NCBI RefSeq assembly: GCF_009915155.1
Contig: NZ_JAABLM010000008.1
Coordinates: 1 to 64,000, forward strand
Origin: Flavobacterium ichthyis
GTDB lineage: Bacteria; Bacteroidota; Bacteroidia; Flavobacteriales; Flavobacteriaceae
Length of the DNA stretch: 64,000 nucleotides
Reading direction: 5' to 3'
Positions within the stretch are counted from its first letter, which is position 1. Each line of letters starts with the position of its first letter. The translations under genes were made by a program, and so were the position numbers. This document shows, piece by piece, positions 43,229 to 53,420 of this stretch. Under the pieces are notes generated by a model. The model was given only the letters and a program-made list of their open reading frames with translations, had not been told where the DNA came from and searched no databases.

Positions 43229-44635
43229 CAATAATTTTTCAAAATTTACATCAAAGAGGTTGACAAACGCGTCTTTTATTTTTCCATTTTCCTCTATAAT
43301 CATTGCTCTTTGAATCTTGGTAATTACCCATTTCTCCCGAAGTTTTTCGAAATCTTTAACACGGTATTCGTGAATATTTTGTAAATGGTATTTTGCCATT
43401 TCGTTATTCCATTTGACCTGATTATCGTCCACATTAATCCCAATAAACTGATATTCCGGAAATTTTTTTTGATACTCAATTGCTTTTTTATGAATGCCAA
43501 TTAAATGTGATTCGGCATTTTCTGTCCAGAAAAAAATCACAGTTTTTTGGGTTAAAATTTCGCTTGACTTGATAATTTTACCTTCAGGATTAATTAGTTC
43601 TAACTCAGGAAGAGAATTTCCGGGTTTTAAATTTTTAATGGCGTTCCCTATTTTAGAAATTTCGTTTTTATTGCTTTTGTCTGTTGAAAGTTGGCTGTAA
43701 CGCTCTAAAAACTTTTTATTGTTTTCAATTTCTTGATCTTCTAAAAGGTACGCAAATGCAATATTGTCTAAAACCGTATTTTTAATTTTTTCGTTTGTAA
43801 AAAGTGTATCGGCAATGTTAAGTTTGGCAATATTCATTTCAAGCGAATTGGCTTTTCGGGCACTAAATTCTGACGCGGTTTTTTCTAAAGCAAGATTATT
43901 TAATAAGTAGGTAAGGTATTTTACAAATGGCGAATAATGCGTAAGCAACTGATTGTTAAAATCAACTTCTTTTCGGAAATTGTAAAAATTTGAAGGCAAT
44001 TTGTCGCTTATTTTTTCTCCGGTTCTCAGTTCGTGAACAACCGGATAAATTTCTTTGCGTGTGTAATACGGGAACGTTAACGCGGCTTGTGCGTAAAAAT
44101 CAAATTCGTCGTTCCACTGGATTTTTTCTTTCTTGGTTTGGTAAAAATTTTTTCTTTTTGCGTAAGTGGAATCAATATAATGAGTGAATTTTTTCACATC
44201 ATAATCGAAAACGGCAAACATTTTGCTTCTGTCGGAATCGTTTTGAAGGTACATTTCCATCAAAAAATTATTTTTCTCACCGCCTCGTCCGCAAAATATA
44301 ACTGACTCGTCAAAATCAGTACTATTCATCCGAACCATAATACTATCGTTTTTATCAAAATAAACGTATTGATATTCAGGCTCATGTTTAAAAGTGTACA
44401 AACCGGGAGTTAAGGAATCAAATTTTTTGTAAAAGCGATTGTTTCTGTCCAACGGCAAGGTGTCAATGACCTCGCTATCTTTCAAAAATAGAACGTAACG
44501 GTTTTGCGGGTTGGTTACTTCTCCTCCGAAAAAAGCAGTAAAATTGTCGCTTTTATACTTTTGATTGCAAGATGCAAAAAGGGCAAAGCAAAATAGGGGG
44601 ATTGATAATAACCTAAAAATCTTGTGGTTGTGCAT
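43226..44635 (-). CDS. lipoprotein with TlpA-like thioredoxin fold lacking the CxxC
   Basis: 469 residues. Lipoprotein signal with lipobox LFASC (acylated Cys at residue 23). An N-terminal beta-rich DUF4369-like part is followed by a C-terminal thioredoxin/AhpC-type domain at about 340-469 (GNSLPELELINPEG and on). At the active-site position the sequence is VIFFWTENAESH, where family members have WCxxC, so it cannot do thiol redox chemistry there. Envelope-located, function unknown. Confidence 0.8.
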   Translation of the reverse strand: MHNHKIFRLLSIPLFCFALFASCNQKYKSDNFTAFFGGEVTNPQNRYVLFLKDSEVIDTLPLDRNNRFYKKFDSLTPGLYTFKHEPEYQYVYFDKNDSIMVRMNSTDFDESVIFCGRGGEKNNFLMEMYLQNDSDRSKMFAVFDYDVKKFTHYIDSTYAKRKNFYQTKKEKIQWNDEFDFYAQAALTFPYYTRKEIYPVVHELRTGEKISDKLPSNFYNFRKEVDFNNQLLTHYSPFVKYLTYLLNNLALEKTASEFSARKANSLEMNIAKLNIADTLFTNEKIKNTVLDNIAFAYLLEDQEIENNKKFLERYSQLSTDKSNKNEISKIGNAIKNLKPGNSLPELELINPEGKIIKSSEILTQKTVIFFWTENAESHLIGIHKKAIEYQKKFPEYQFIGINVDDNQVKWNNEMAKYHLQNIHEYRVKDFEKLREKWVITKIQRAMIIEENGKIKDAFVNLFDVNFEKLL

Positions 44636-44705
44636 TTAAATTTTTATCTAGTGGACAAAAATATTTAAGTGAAATCACAATTTCTGTTAAGGCATCGTTA
44701 AATAA

Positions 44706-46439
<1,734 letters not shown>

Positions 46440-46476
46440 AAATAATTTAAAATTCTATTTTGATGAAAAAATTGCG

Positions 46477-46662
46477 ATGAAAAAAGGACTATTACGTATC
46501 TTAGATTACTGTGTTGTTACTCCAATTTTTTTCATTACTGCATTTTATTTAATGGGTATCATTAAATTTGAATTTCCAAAATTATTGTATTTTTATTTTG
46601 TTGTGGTGGCGATTAATTTCATTATTAAAAAGTCTTTTCAACTTTTGTACAGTAAAAATTGA
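46477..46662 (+). CDS. small membrane protein
   Basis: 61 residues: basic MKKGLLR start, helices at about 10-28 and 34-50, KKSFQLLYSKN end. 37 bp after the ABC-F gene on the same strand and before the terminator at 46691, so probably cotranscribed. No family recognised. Confidence 0.55.
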   Translation: MKKGLLRILDYCVVTPIFFITAFYLMGIIKFEFPKLLYFYFVVVAINFIIKKSFQLLYSKN

Positions 46663-46690
46663 GAACAATAACAAGTAAATTTAAAAAATA

Positions 46691-46727
46691 AAAAATCCCG
46701 CTTAGAAAATTTCTGGCGGGATTTTTT
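46691..46727. terminator. bidirectional terminator
   Basis: AAAAATCCCGC (46691-46701) and GCGGGATTTTTT (46716-46727) form a stem that ends the ABC-F unit and, on the other strand, the small lipoprotein gene at 46761. Confidence 0.85.
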
Positions 46728-46760
46728 GGTTATGAAGTGGTTGGTTATGGTTCGAATAAA

Positions 46761-46940
46761 TTATTTTTTAAATCGGCTGATGATATATATAATTAAAGCG
46801 ATGATGGCAATTACAATGAATACGCCAACACCCACACCGAAATTAAAAATACCTTCTACAACTTCGCAGCTGGAAAGTGACAACATTGCCAACAGAATCA
46901 GGCACATGCGTTGCATTTTGTTTAAATTGATATTTTTCAT
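46761..46940 (-). CDS. small lipoprotein with one C-terminal membrane helix
   Basis: 59 residues on the minus strand: MKNINLNKMQRMCLILLAML, then lipobox SLSSC (acylated Cys at residue 25), EVVEGIFNFGVGVG and a hydrophobic helix to the RFKK end. This pattern (a short lipoprotein with EVVxGIF followed by a Gly-rich helix) is common in Flavobacterium and is sometimes mislabelled as phosphatidate cytidylyltransferase. The opposite-strand frame at 46726-46962 is its shadow. A terminator lies just downstream. Confidence 0.75.
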   Translation of the reverse strand: MKNINLNKMQRMCLILLAMLSLSSCEVVEGIFNFGVGVGVFIVIAIIALIIYIISRFKK

Positions 46941-47104
46941 GGTTATTTTTGGTTTGGTTTGATAATGTAAAGTTCCATTTTTTAAAAAGAAAATGATTAC
47001 AACATTTAATTTTTTGCTTATATAATTTTAACAAAGTAATTTGAAAGCAATATTTTTCAACCGAAATTTTTAACTAAATTTACACTCCAAACAACACAAC
47101 AAAA

Positions 47105-47644
47105 ATGAGTCAAAAAATATTGCTTACTTCTCGCGAAGTCAATATCATTCTGCATCGTTTGGCATGCCAGTTACTGGAAAAACACCTTGATTTTTCTGAT
47201 ACCATTTTAATAGGAATCCAACCTCGTGGCGTTTTCCTCGCCGAAAGATTGCGCAATATTCTCGAAAAAGAATACCAAGTAAAAGACATTGCTTTGGGCT
47301 ATTTGGACATCACTTTTTATAGAGATGATTTTCGAAGAAAAGAAAAACCGCTTGAGGCCAACAAAACCCAGATTAATTTTTTGGTAGAAAATAAAAAAGT
47401 CATATTTATTGATGATGTTTTGTACACCGGAAGAAGCATTCGATCGGCATTAACTGCCATTCAATCCTTCGGAAGACCCGCAGAAATAGAACTTTTAGTT
47501 TTAATTGATAGAAGATTTAGCCGTCATTTACCTATTCAACCCGATTATCGAGGTCGCCAGGTAGATTCCATCAACCAGGAAAAGGTGAAGGTTTTTTGGG
47601 AAGAACAAGAAGGAGAAGATGCGGTTTATTTAATTACAAACTAA
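47105..47644 (+). CDS. pyrR: bifunctional pyrimidine regulator/uracil phosphoribosyltransferase PyrR
   Basis: 179 residues, the standard PyrR length. PRPP-binding motif VIFIDDVLYTGRSIRSALTA (about 98-117), IGIQPRGVFLAERL and DRRFSRHLPIQPDYRGRQVD. In many bacteria it binds pyr mRNA to attenuate transcription; in Bacteroidota its regulatory role is less clear and the UPRTase activity may dominate. Directly upstream of pyrB (88-bp gap). Confidence 0.95.
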   Translation: MSQKILLTSREVNIILHRLACQLLEKHLDFSDTILIGIQPRGVFLAERLRNILEKEYQVKDIALGYLDITFYRDDFRRKEKPLEANKTQINFLVENKKVIFIDDVLYTGRSIRSALTAIQSFGRPAEIELLVLIDRRFSRHLPIQPDYRGRQVDSINQEKVKVFWEEQEGEDAVYLITN

Positions 47645-47732
47645 AATATTTCGGAAAAATTCGATTTTTTCGAAGTTTCGAAAATCGGATTTAAAAAATA
47701 CATCGAAACAAAAAAAATCGAAACACAACACA

Positions 47733-48659
47733 ATGAAAGAGCTTAGCGTTAATCATTTACTCGGAATAAAATACATCACCAAAAACGATATTGAACTGAT
47801 TTTTGAAACGGCAGATCATTTTAAAGAAGTCATCAACCGTCCTATCAAAAAAGTGCCTTCACTTCGAGATATTACCATTGCCAACATTTTTTTTGAAAAC
47901 AGTACCCGAACCAAATTGTCATTTGAACTGGCACAAAAAAGGCTTTCGGCAGATGTAATTAGTTTTTCGGCAGCTCAATCGTCGGTAAAAAAAGGAGAAA
48001 CTTTAATTGATACCGTCAATAATATTTTGTCAATGAAAGTAGATATGGTGGTAATGCGACATGCCAATCCTGGAGCCGCTTATTTTTTATCTAAAAATGT
48101 GAAGGCAAGTATCGTCAATGCTGGTGATGGAGCTCATGAACATCCTACGCAAGCGTTGCTCGATTCGTTTACAATCAGGGAAAAATTAGGCGAAATTGCC
48201 GGAAAAAAAGTGGTCATTGTGGGCGATATTCTACATTCGAGAGTGGCACTTTCTAATATTTATGCTTTGCAAATGCAAGGTGCTGAAGTAAAAGTTTGTG
48301 GGCCAAAAACATTAATGCCAAAATACATCGAAAGTCTTGGAGTAACTGTAGAAAATAATCTTCGCAAGGCTTTAGAATGGTGTGATGTGGCGAATATGCT
48401 TCGGGTGCAAAACGAGCGAATGGATGTGAATTATTTTCCGTCAACTAGAGAATATACACAACAATATGGCGTTGACAAAAATTTATTAGATTCGCTAAAT
48501 AAAGAAATTGTCATCATGCATCCTGGACCAATAAATCGGGGTGTAGAAATATCTTCGGATGTGGCAGATTCTCAGCAATCCGTAATTTTGGAACAAGTAG
48601 AAAACGGAGTTGCCGTGAGAATGGCAGTAATTTATTTATTAGCTTCAAAAATTTCTTAA
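47733..48659 (+). CDS. pyrB: aspartate carbamoyltransferase catalytic subunit
   Basis: 308 residues. FENSTRTKLSFELAQKRL (carbamoyl-phosphate loop, about 49-66), VVMRHANPGAAYFLS, HEHPTQALLDSFT (about 137) and HPGPINRGVEISSDVADS are the ATCase signatures. First committed step of pyrimidine synthesis. Part of the pyrR-pyrB unit; no pyrI is adjacent. Followed at 11 bp by a small gene. Confidence 0.96.
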   Translation: MKELSVNHLLGIKYITKNDIELIFETADHFKEVINRPIKKVPSLRDITIANIFFENSTRTKLSFELAQKRLSADVISFSAAQSSVKKGETLIDTVNNILSMKVDMVVMRHANPGAAYFLSKNVKASIVNAGDGAHEHPTQALLDSFTIREKLGEIAGKKVVIVGDILHSRVALSNIYALQMQGAEVKVCGPKTLMPKYIESLGVTVENNLRKALEWCDVANMLRVQNERMDVNYFPSTREYTQQYGVDKNLLDSLNKEIVIMHPGPINRGVEISSDVADSQQSVILEQVENGVAVRMAVIYLLASKIS

Positions 48660-48670
48660 ACAAAATTTAT

Positions 48671-49003
48671 ATGGATATCGAAAAAAAAGGACATACGGTT
48701 ATTTTAAGTTATCAAGTAAATGATAATCAAGGTTTTACAGATACTTTAATGAGTAGTCATAATGATTTTTTAGAGCACAACCTTATTATAAATCTTACAC
48801 CTGCAAATCAAGTAGAAATGGACGATATCATGGCATTGATTCCAATTTCTGATAATCATCGCAAAAGAAAAAAATCATTTGTAGTAGTTGTGCCAAATAT
48901 TGATTTCAATGAGGTTCCTGATGAAATTATGGTAGTTCCTACAATTTTAGAAGCCCACGATTTAATTGAAATGGAGGAGATTGAGAGAGATTTGGGATTC
49001 TAA
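48671..49003 (+). CDS. conserved protein of unknown function downstream of pyrB
   Basis: 110 residues, acidic, STAS-like alternation (HTVILSYQVNDNQGFTDTLM, LIINLTPANQVEMDDIMALI, KSFVVVVPNIDFNEVPDEIM). 11 bp after pyrB and ahead of rnz; I recall a small gene in this place in flavobacteria, usually annotated as ribonuclease Z-associated. No activity can be assigned. No signal peptide. Confidence 0.75.
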   Translation: MDIEKKGHTVILSYQVNDNQGFTDTLMSSHNDFLEHNLIINLTPANQVEMDDIMALIPISDNHRKRKKSFVVVVPNIDFNEVPDEIMVVPTILEAHDLIEMEEIERDLGF

Positions 49004-49022
49004 ACGGTAAATTCCAATGGAG

Positions 49023-49059
49023 AAATTTCAAAGTTATTAGAAATTTCAAAGTTATTAGA
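49023..49059. repeat. 18-bp tandem repeat
   Basis: AAATTTCAAAGTTATTAG occurs twice in tandem, followed by a partial AAATTCCAA. It lies in the gap between the 110-residue gene and rnz, where a degraded palindromic segment (GCGTCCCGACGC, about 49110) follows. Confidence 0.6.
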
Positions 49060-49267
49060 AATTCCAATTGTTTTAAATTCCAAACTAGCGTTGTGACTTC
49101 GCGAGAAACTTTGCGTCCCGACGCTTCTGGATTTCGGTTAAAAATTTCATTAACAATATCAGTATCAGAAAAAATTAAAATAATTCTTTAATCTGTGGCA
49201 AATACTTTAATCTTTTAATTTTTTAATCTTTCAATCCTAAAACTAAAATCTTAATTCGAAAATCCTC

Positions 49268-50173
49268 TTGAAAGTTACTATTTTAGGCTGTTATGCCGCG
49301 ACACCACGAACTATTACCAATCCAACTTCTCAGGTTTTAGAGATACGAAACCGCATGTTTTTAATTGATTGCGGCGAAGGAACTCAGGTGCAATTGCGCA
49401 AGCATAAAATAAAATTTTCTAAAATTAACCACATTTTTATCTCGCATTTGCATGGCGATCATTTATATGGATTGATTGGATTGGTTTCGACTTATATGTT
49501 GCTCAATCGTGTGAATGCTTTGCATATTTACGGTCCGAAAGGAGTGAAAGAAATTATTTTGTTGCAACTCAAGCTCTCGGAAAGTTATACTTCATATGGA
49601 CTTTATTTTCACGAAATCATCTCAAAACAACCCGAAATTATTTTTGAAGACGATGCCGTAAAAGTCACCACCGTTCCGCTGAAACACAGGATTTATACTA
49701 ATGGATATCTTTTTCAGGAAAAAAATAAGGAAAGAAAGTTGAACATTGAAGCCGTTGAAAAATATGAAATTGATCCTATTTATTATCGAAAAATTAAATA
49801 CGGTGGCAATATCACCTTAGATGATGGTACAATTATAGACAATGCCCAATTGACTTTTGATCCTGAACCTGCCAAAAGTTATGCCTTTTGTTCGGATACC
49901 ATTTATGACGAAACACTTTCGGAGAAAATTAAGGATGTTGACGTCTTATACCACGAATCTACTTTTTTAGAGTCAGAAATTGCTTTGGCTGAAAAAACCA
50001 TGCATTCTACGGCGAAACAAGCTGCAACAATTGCAAAACTCGCCAATGCCAAAAACCTCATATTAGGTCATTATTCTACTCGTTATGCCTCAATCGAAAA
50101 GTTTAAAGAGGAAGCCACTCAAATTTTCCCAAATGTTTTTTTGGGAGATGACGGAAAAAGTTTTGACTTTTAA
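49268..50173 (+). CDS. rnz: ribonuclease Z
   Basis: 301 residues from a TTG (LKVTILGCYAATPRTITNPT); no ATG is available upstream. Metallo-beta-lactamase fold with the HxHxDH motif ISHLHGDHLYG (about 61-71), IDCGEGTQVQLR and a distal HYSTRYAS His. Matures tRNA 3' ends; a 113-residue spacing to the C-terminal motifs and length fit RNase Z. Cytoplasmic. Confidence 0.94.
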   Translation: MKVTILGCYAATPRTITNPTSQVLEIRNRMFLIDCGEGTQVQLRKHKIKFSKINHIFISHLHGDHLYGLIGLVSTYMLLNRVNALHIYGPKGVKEIILLQLKLSESYTSYGLYFHEIISKQPEIIFEDDAVKVTTVPLKHRIYTNGYLFQEKNKERKLNIEAVEKYEIDPIYYRKIKYGGNITLDDGTIIDNAQLTFDPEPAKSYAFCSDTIYDETLSEKIKDVDVLYHESTFLESEIALAEKTMHSTAKQAATIAKLANAKNLILGHYSTRYASIEKFKEEATQIFPNVFLGDDGKSFDF

Positions 50174-50262
50174 TCATTTTCTTTTCTGATGAAAATCATT
50201 TCGACGCCTTTTAAATCTTTGTAACTTTACATTCAAATTTAATTTTTTTTTGATAGGAATAT

Positions 50263-50904
50263 ATGAAAGATTTAAGCAATTATAGAAAATCGTACGAAAA
50301 AAGCCAACTTGTAGAAGATACCATTCCGCAAAATCCTTTTCAGCTTTTTACGAAATGGTTTCATGAGGCTGAACAATTGGCAACCTCGGAAGAAGTAAAT
50401 GCTATGACAATTTCCACCAACGGTTTAGACGGTTTTCCCAAGTCGAGAATTGTACTATTGAAGCAATTTTCTCAGGAAGGTTTTGTTTTTTATACTAACT
50501 ATTTATCGGAAAAAGGCTTGGCTATCGCTAATGATCCTCGCGTATGTTTATCTTTTTTTTGGGCTTTTGCCGAAAGGCAAGTCATTATTAAAGGGGAAGC
50601 TAAAAAAGTTTCAGCAGATGTATCGGATCAATATTTTCAATCAAGACCTAAAGGAAGCCAAATAGGAGCGGTTGTGTCAAAACAGAGTGAAATTATTCCC
50701 AGCCGGAATTTTATAGAAGAAAAAGCAATGTATCTAGAAAATGTATTTAAAGACGAAAAAATTATTCGTCCAGAACATTGGGGAGGATATATTGTGGAAC
50801 CTGTAGAAATTGAGTTTTGGCAAGGAAGAAGTAACCGGTTACATGACAGAATACGTTTTCGTAAAGACAAAAATGATTGGATTATAGCCCGTCTTTCGCC
50901 ATAA
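50263..50904 (+). CDS. pdxH: pyridoxamine 5'-phosphate oxidase
   Basis: 213 residues. FMN-binding and catalytic motifs: GFPKSRIVLLKQFSQEGFVF, SFFWAFAERQVIIKGEAKK, SRPKGSQIGAVVSKQS and WQGRSNRLHDRIRF near the C terminus. It oxidises PNP or PMP to pyridoxal phosphate. Followed by a perfect hairpin terminator. Confidence 0.95.
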   Translation: MKDLSNYRKSYEKSQLVEDTIPQNPFQLFTKWFHEAEQLATSEEVNAMTISTNGLDGFPKSRIVLLKQFSQEGFVFYTNYLSEKGLAIANDPRVCLSFFWAFAERQVIIKGEAKKVSADVSDQYFQSRPKGSQIGAVVSKQSEIIPSRNFIEEKAMYLENVFKDEKIIRPEHWGGYIVEPVEIEFWQGRSNRLHDRIRFRKDKNDWIIARLSP

Positions 50905-50929
50905 TCCTGATTTAAATTTCCTACAAAGT

Positions 50930-50960
50930 CGATGAAATAGTGTATTTCATCGATTTTTTT
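50930..50960 (+). terminator. terminator of pdxH
   Basis: CGATGAAATA-GTG-TATTTCATCG, a perfect 10-bp stem followed by eight T. Confidence 0.9.
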
Positions 50961-51097
50961 TGCTCTTTATCGATTTGTGTTGTAATATTGTCCTGTGAAA
51001 TAAGTGAAGCCCCAATTTCTTTTTTTTCACAACCACCCCGAGAAAGTTTTCCCAAAGGCTTTCGAGGATCAAAATTATTAACTTAACCTACTTTACT

Positions 51098-51607
51098 ATG
51101 AAAGCAAAAATGCTTAGAGCATTATTGCCAGTGGCATTAGTGTTCGTAATGTTCTCTTGTTCTTCTGATTCTGATAGTGAAACATCAGTATTAACTGCAG
51201 AAGAAGTTACGCTGGTTACCGAATTCGATTATGATGAGTTTGAATTACGACTGATGAGTAATATTAACGATTATCGGAAATCTAAAAACTTACCTGAATT
51301 ATTGCCAATAGCTCATATTTCTTATAAATCAGAAGAACATAATGAATTTATGATTGCAAATAACGTGGTAAGTCACGATAATTTTGAGGAAAGATCTCAA
51401 AACTTAATTCAAGTTTTAGGAGCTTACAGAGTGAGTGAAAATGTGGCATATAATTTTAATTCTACCGGTGCGGTTTTAAATGCTTGGCTTGCAAGTCCTG
51501 GTCATAAAGCAAATATTGAAGGAGATTTTTCACATTTTGGAATTGCAGTATCAATTAATCCTGAAACTGGAAGAAAATATTATACAAATATGTTCATTAA
51601 AAAGTAA
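51098..51607 (+). CDS. CAP domain lipoprotein
   Basis: 169 residues. Lipoprotein signal, lipobox VMFSC (acylated Cys at residue 21), acidic linker SSDSDSE. CAP/SCP domain with LLMSNINDYRKSKNLPELLP (RLMSNINDYRKSKNL), HISYKSEEHNEFM, SENVAYNF and WLASPGHKANIEGDFSHFGI. Secreted cysteine-rich-protein fold with possible protease-like role in the envelope; function unknown. Confidence 0.88.
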   Translation: MKAKMLRALLPVALVFVMFSCSSDSDSETSVLTAEEVTLVTEFDYDEFELRLMSNINDYRKSKNLPELLPIAHISYKSEEHNEFMIANNVVSHDNFEERSQNLIQVLGAYRVSENVAYNFNSTGAVLNAWLASPGHKANIEGDFSHFGIAVSINPETGRKYYTNMFIKK

Positions 51608-51629
51608 ATTTAAATAATCGGGAGAAAAA

Positions 51630-51666
51630 GGCTGCATCGAGTCATTCGATTGTAGTCTTTTTTTTG
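51630..51666 (+). terminator. terminator of the CAP gene
   Basis: GGCTGCATCGA/TCGATTGTAGTC stem with a mismatch, followed by eight T, about 22 bp after the stop. Confidence 0.65.
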
Positions 51667-51892
51667 TGAAAGAAAAACAATACATTGTTGTTTTTAATGC
51701 AAATAAGGAGAGATGTAAATTCAACTGATTATTTTTGAATTTTAATATTAGATGGGGTTTAAATTTCAACGGTTAAAAAATTTAATCGAAGGGAATTTTC
51801 TGGTGAATTAGTAACATCTCAAATTATTGTTACCGTCTATATGGGGAATGTATTTGACTTATATTTAAATACGTTGTAGCCGGAATGAACAA

Positions 51893-51928
51893 CAAAAAAA
51901 AGCTGCTTTTTCTCAAAAGCAGCTTTTA
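51893..51928 (+). terminator. hairpin with T-run
   Basis: AGCTGCTTTT-TCTC-AAAAGCAGCT is a perfect 10-bp stem (51901-51924), preceded by A's and followed by T's. Works in both directions; it may be a second terminator between the CAP gene and the converging acidic-protein gene. Confidence 0.75.
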
Positions 51929-51940
51929 ATCTTTTGTAAA

Positions 51941-51962
51941 AAAAAAACCGGTGAACCGGTTT
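51941..51962 (-). terminator. terminator of the acidic-protein gene
   Basis: AAACCGGT-GA-ACCGGTTT stem (51945-51962) directly after the stop at 51966; on the minus strand it is followed by a T run. Confidence 0.75.
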
Positions 51963-51965
51963 CTT

Positions 51966-52358
51966 TTAATCTTCATCATCATCTTCTTCATCAATGATGT
52001 CGTTCAAGTCTTTGTCATCGTCTTCGTCATCAAGCTCTATTTTATCTTCCACATCATCATCATCATCATCGTCATCAATATCCATGTCTTTGTCAATATC
52101 CTTGATGGCATCAATTGGCACTGCAACATCATCGAGGTCATCTTCGTCAAAATTTTCGATTTTGCTGGCGAGTTTGGTGCTCACTTTTACTAAATAAATA
52201 GTGTCTTCAGTTCTTACTTCAACTGCTTCAATCATTTCGTCTTTGGCATTTTTGAAGCGGATGATATCCGAATCGTCATATCCGTCCGGAAATTTGTCAA
52301 CCAACAATGTGAGGATTTCTGTGGTTAATTTAGAATAATCAACAATAATTCTTTTCAT
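51966..52358 (-). CDS. protein with acidic Asp-rich C-terminal tail
   Basis: 130 residues. An ordered N-terminal part (about 1-70, MKRIIVDYSKLTTEILTLLV then FPDGYDDSDIIRFKNAKDEM) followed by a tail that is almost only Asp/Glu/Lys/Ile. Such Asp-rich tailed small proteins are conserved in Flavobacteriaceae; function unknown. Close to the DHS-like gene (9 bp gap), so cotranscribed with it. Confidence 0.75.
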   Translation of the reverse strand: MKRIIVDYSKLTTEILTLLVDKFPDGYDDSDIIRFKNAKDEMIEAVEVRTEDTIYLVKVSTKLASKIENFDEDDLDDVAVPIDAIKDIDKDMDIDDDDDDDDVEDKIELDDEDDDKDLNDIIDEEDDDED

Positions 52359-52367
52359 AAAATTTTA

Positions 52368-53339
52368 TTATAAGTCTAGTAGGTAAGCAAAAATAAGGGG
52401 AGCAACAATTGTGGCATCAGATTCAATTACAAATTTAGGTGTATTAATGTCAAGTTTTCCCCAAGTAATTTTTTCATTCGGCACGGCTCCAGAATAAGAC
52501 CCGTAGCTAGTGGTAGAATCAGAAATTTGGCAGAAATAACTCCAAAATGGAACGTCGTGCATTTCCATATCTTGATAAAGCATTGGTACTACACAAATTG
52601 GGAAATCTCCGGCAATCCCTCCACCAATTTGGAAAAATCCAACTCCTTTGTCGCTATTCTTGGTGTACCAATCTGCTAAGAATGTCATGTATTCAATTCC
52701 GGATTTCATGGTAGAGGCTTTCAATTCGCCTTTAATTACATAAGATGCAAAAATATTTCCCATTGTACTGTCTTCCCATCCCGGCACTACAATTGGCAAG
52801 TTTTTTTCGGCAGCGGCATACATCCAACTGTCTTTTAAATCAATTTCATAATATTCTTCTAATACGCCTGAAAGTAACATTTTGTACATAAATTCATGTG
52901 GAAAGTATCTTTCTCCGGCTTCTTCAGCATCTTTCCAAATTTTATGAATGTGTTTTTGCAAACGTCTAAATGCTTCGTGTTCTGGGATACAAGTATCTGT
53001 CACACGGTTTAATCCTCTTTCGAGCAAATCCCATTCTTGTTGTGGAGTTAAATCACGATAATTAGGAACTCTTTCGTAATGTGAATGTGCTACAAGGTTC
53101 ATAATATCTTCTTCTAAATTGGCTCCTGTGCAAGAAATAATTTGCACTTTATCTTGACGAATCATTTCTGCAAAAATTTTCCCAAGTTCGGCAGTACTCA
53201 TTGCACCAGCCAAAGTTACCATCATTTTTGCTCCATTTTCCAATTGCTGTTCATAGGCTTTTGCAGCATCTACAATAGTGGCAGAATTAAAATGCAGATA
53301 ATATTTTTCAATAAACTGGCTGATTGGTCCTTTACTCAT
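52368..53339 (-). CDS. deoxyhypusine synthase family protein
   Basis: 323 residues. The DHS-type NAD and substrate motifs: LAGAMSTAELGKIFAEMIRQ, CTGANLEEDIMNLVAHSHYE, and near the C terminus SYSGAVPNEKITWGKLDI, where Lys295 of WGK matches the DHS catalytic Lys. Bacteria lack the eIF5A target, so in them such proteins probably make homospermidine or another polyamine by aminobutyl transfer. Next to an arginine decarboxylase, which suits a polyamine role. Exact product uncertain. Confidence 0.82.
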   Translation of the reverse strand: MSKGPISQFIEKYYLHFNSATIVDAAKAYEQQLENGAKMMVTLAGAMSTAELGKIFAEMIRQDKVQIISCTGANLEEDIMNLVAHSHYERVPNYRDLTPQQEWDLLERGLNRVTDTCIPEHEAFRRLQKHIHKIWKDAEEAGERYFPHEFMYKMLLSGVLEEYYEIDLKDSWMYAAAEKNLPIVVPGWEDSTMGNIFASYVIKGELKASTMKSGIEYMTFLADWYTKNSDKGVGFFQIGGGIAGDFPICVVPMLYQDMEMHDVPFWSYFCQISDSTTSYGSYSGAVPNEKITWGKLDINTPKFVIESDATIVAPLIFAYLLDL

Positions 53340-53420
53340 TTCGTTTGTTTTATTTTTAAGAAATTAAATATCTCTTGATTATTTATTGTTTGATTTTTTT
53401 GCAAAGTTTACAAAGAAAAA

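Noticed and set aside
43226..44635. Calling the TlpA-like lipoprotein a disulfide oxidoreductase
   Set aside because: The CxxC site is missing, so the activity name would be wrong.
46726..46962. 78-codon plus-strand frame
   Set aside because: Shadow of the minus-strand small lipoprotein, and its start overlaps the terminator hairpin.
51994..52197. Ser-rich plus-strand frame and trinucleotide runs as a repeat array
   Set aside because: Produced by Asp codons of the acidic tail on the minus strand; no regular repeat unit or spacer as in CRISPR.
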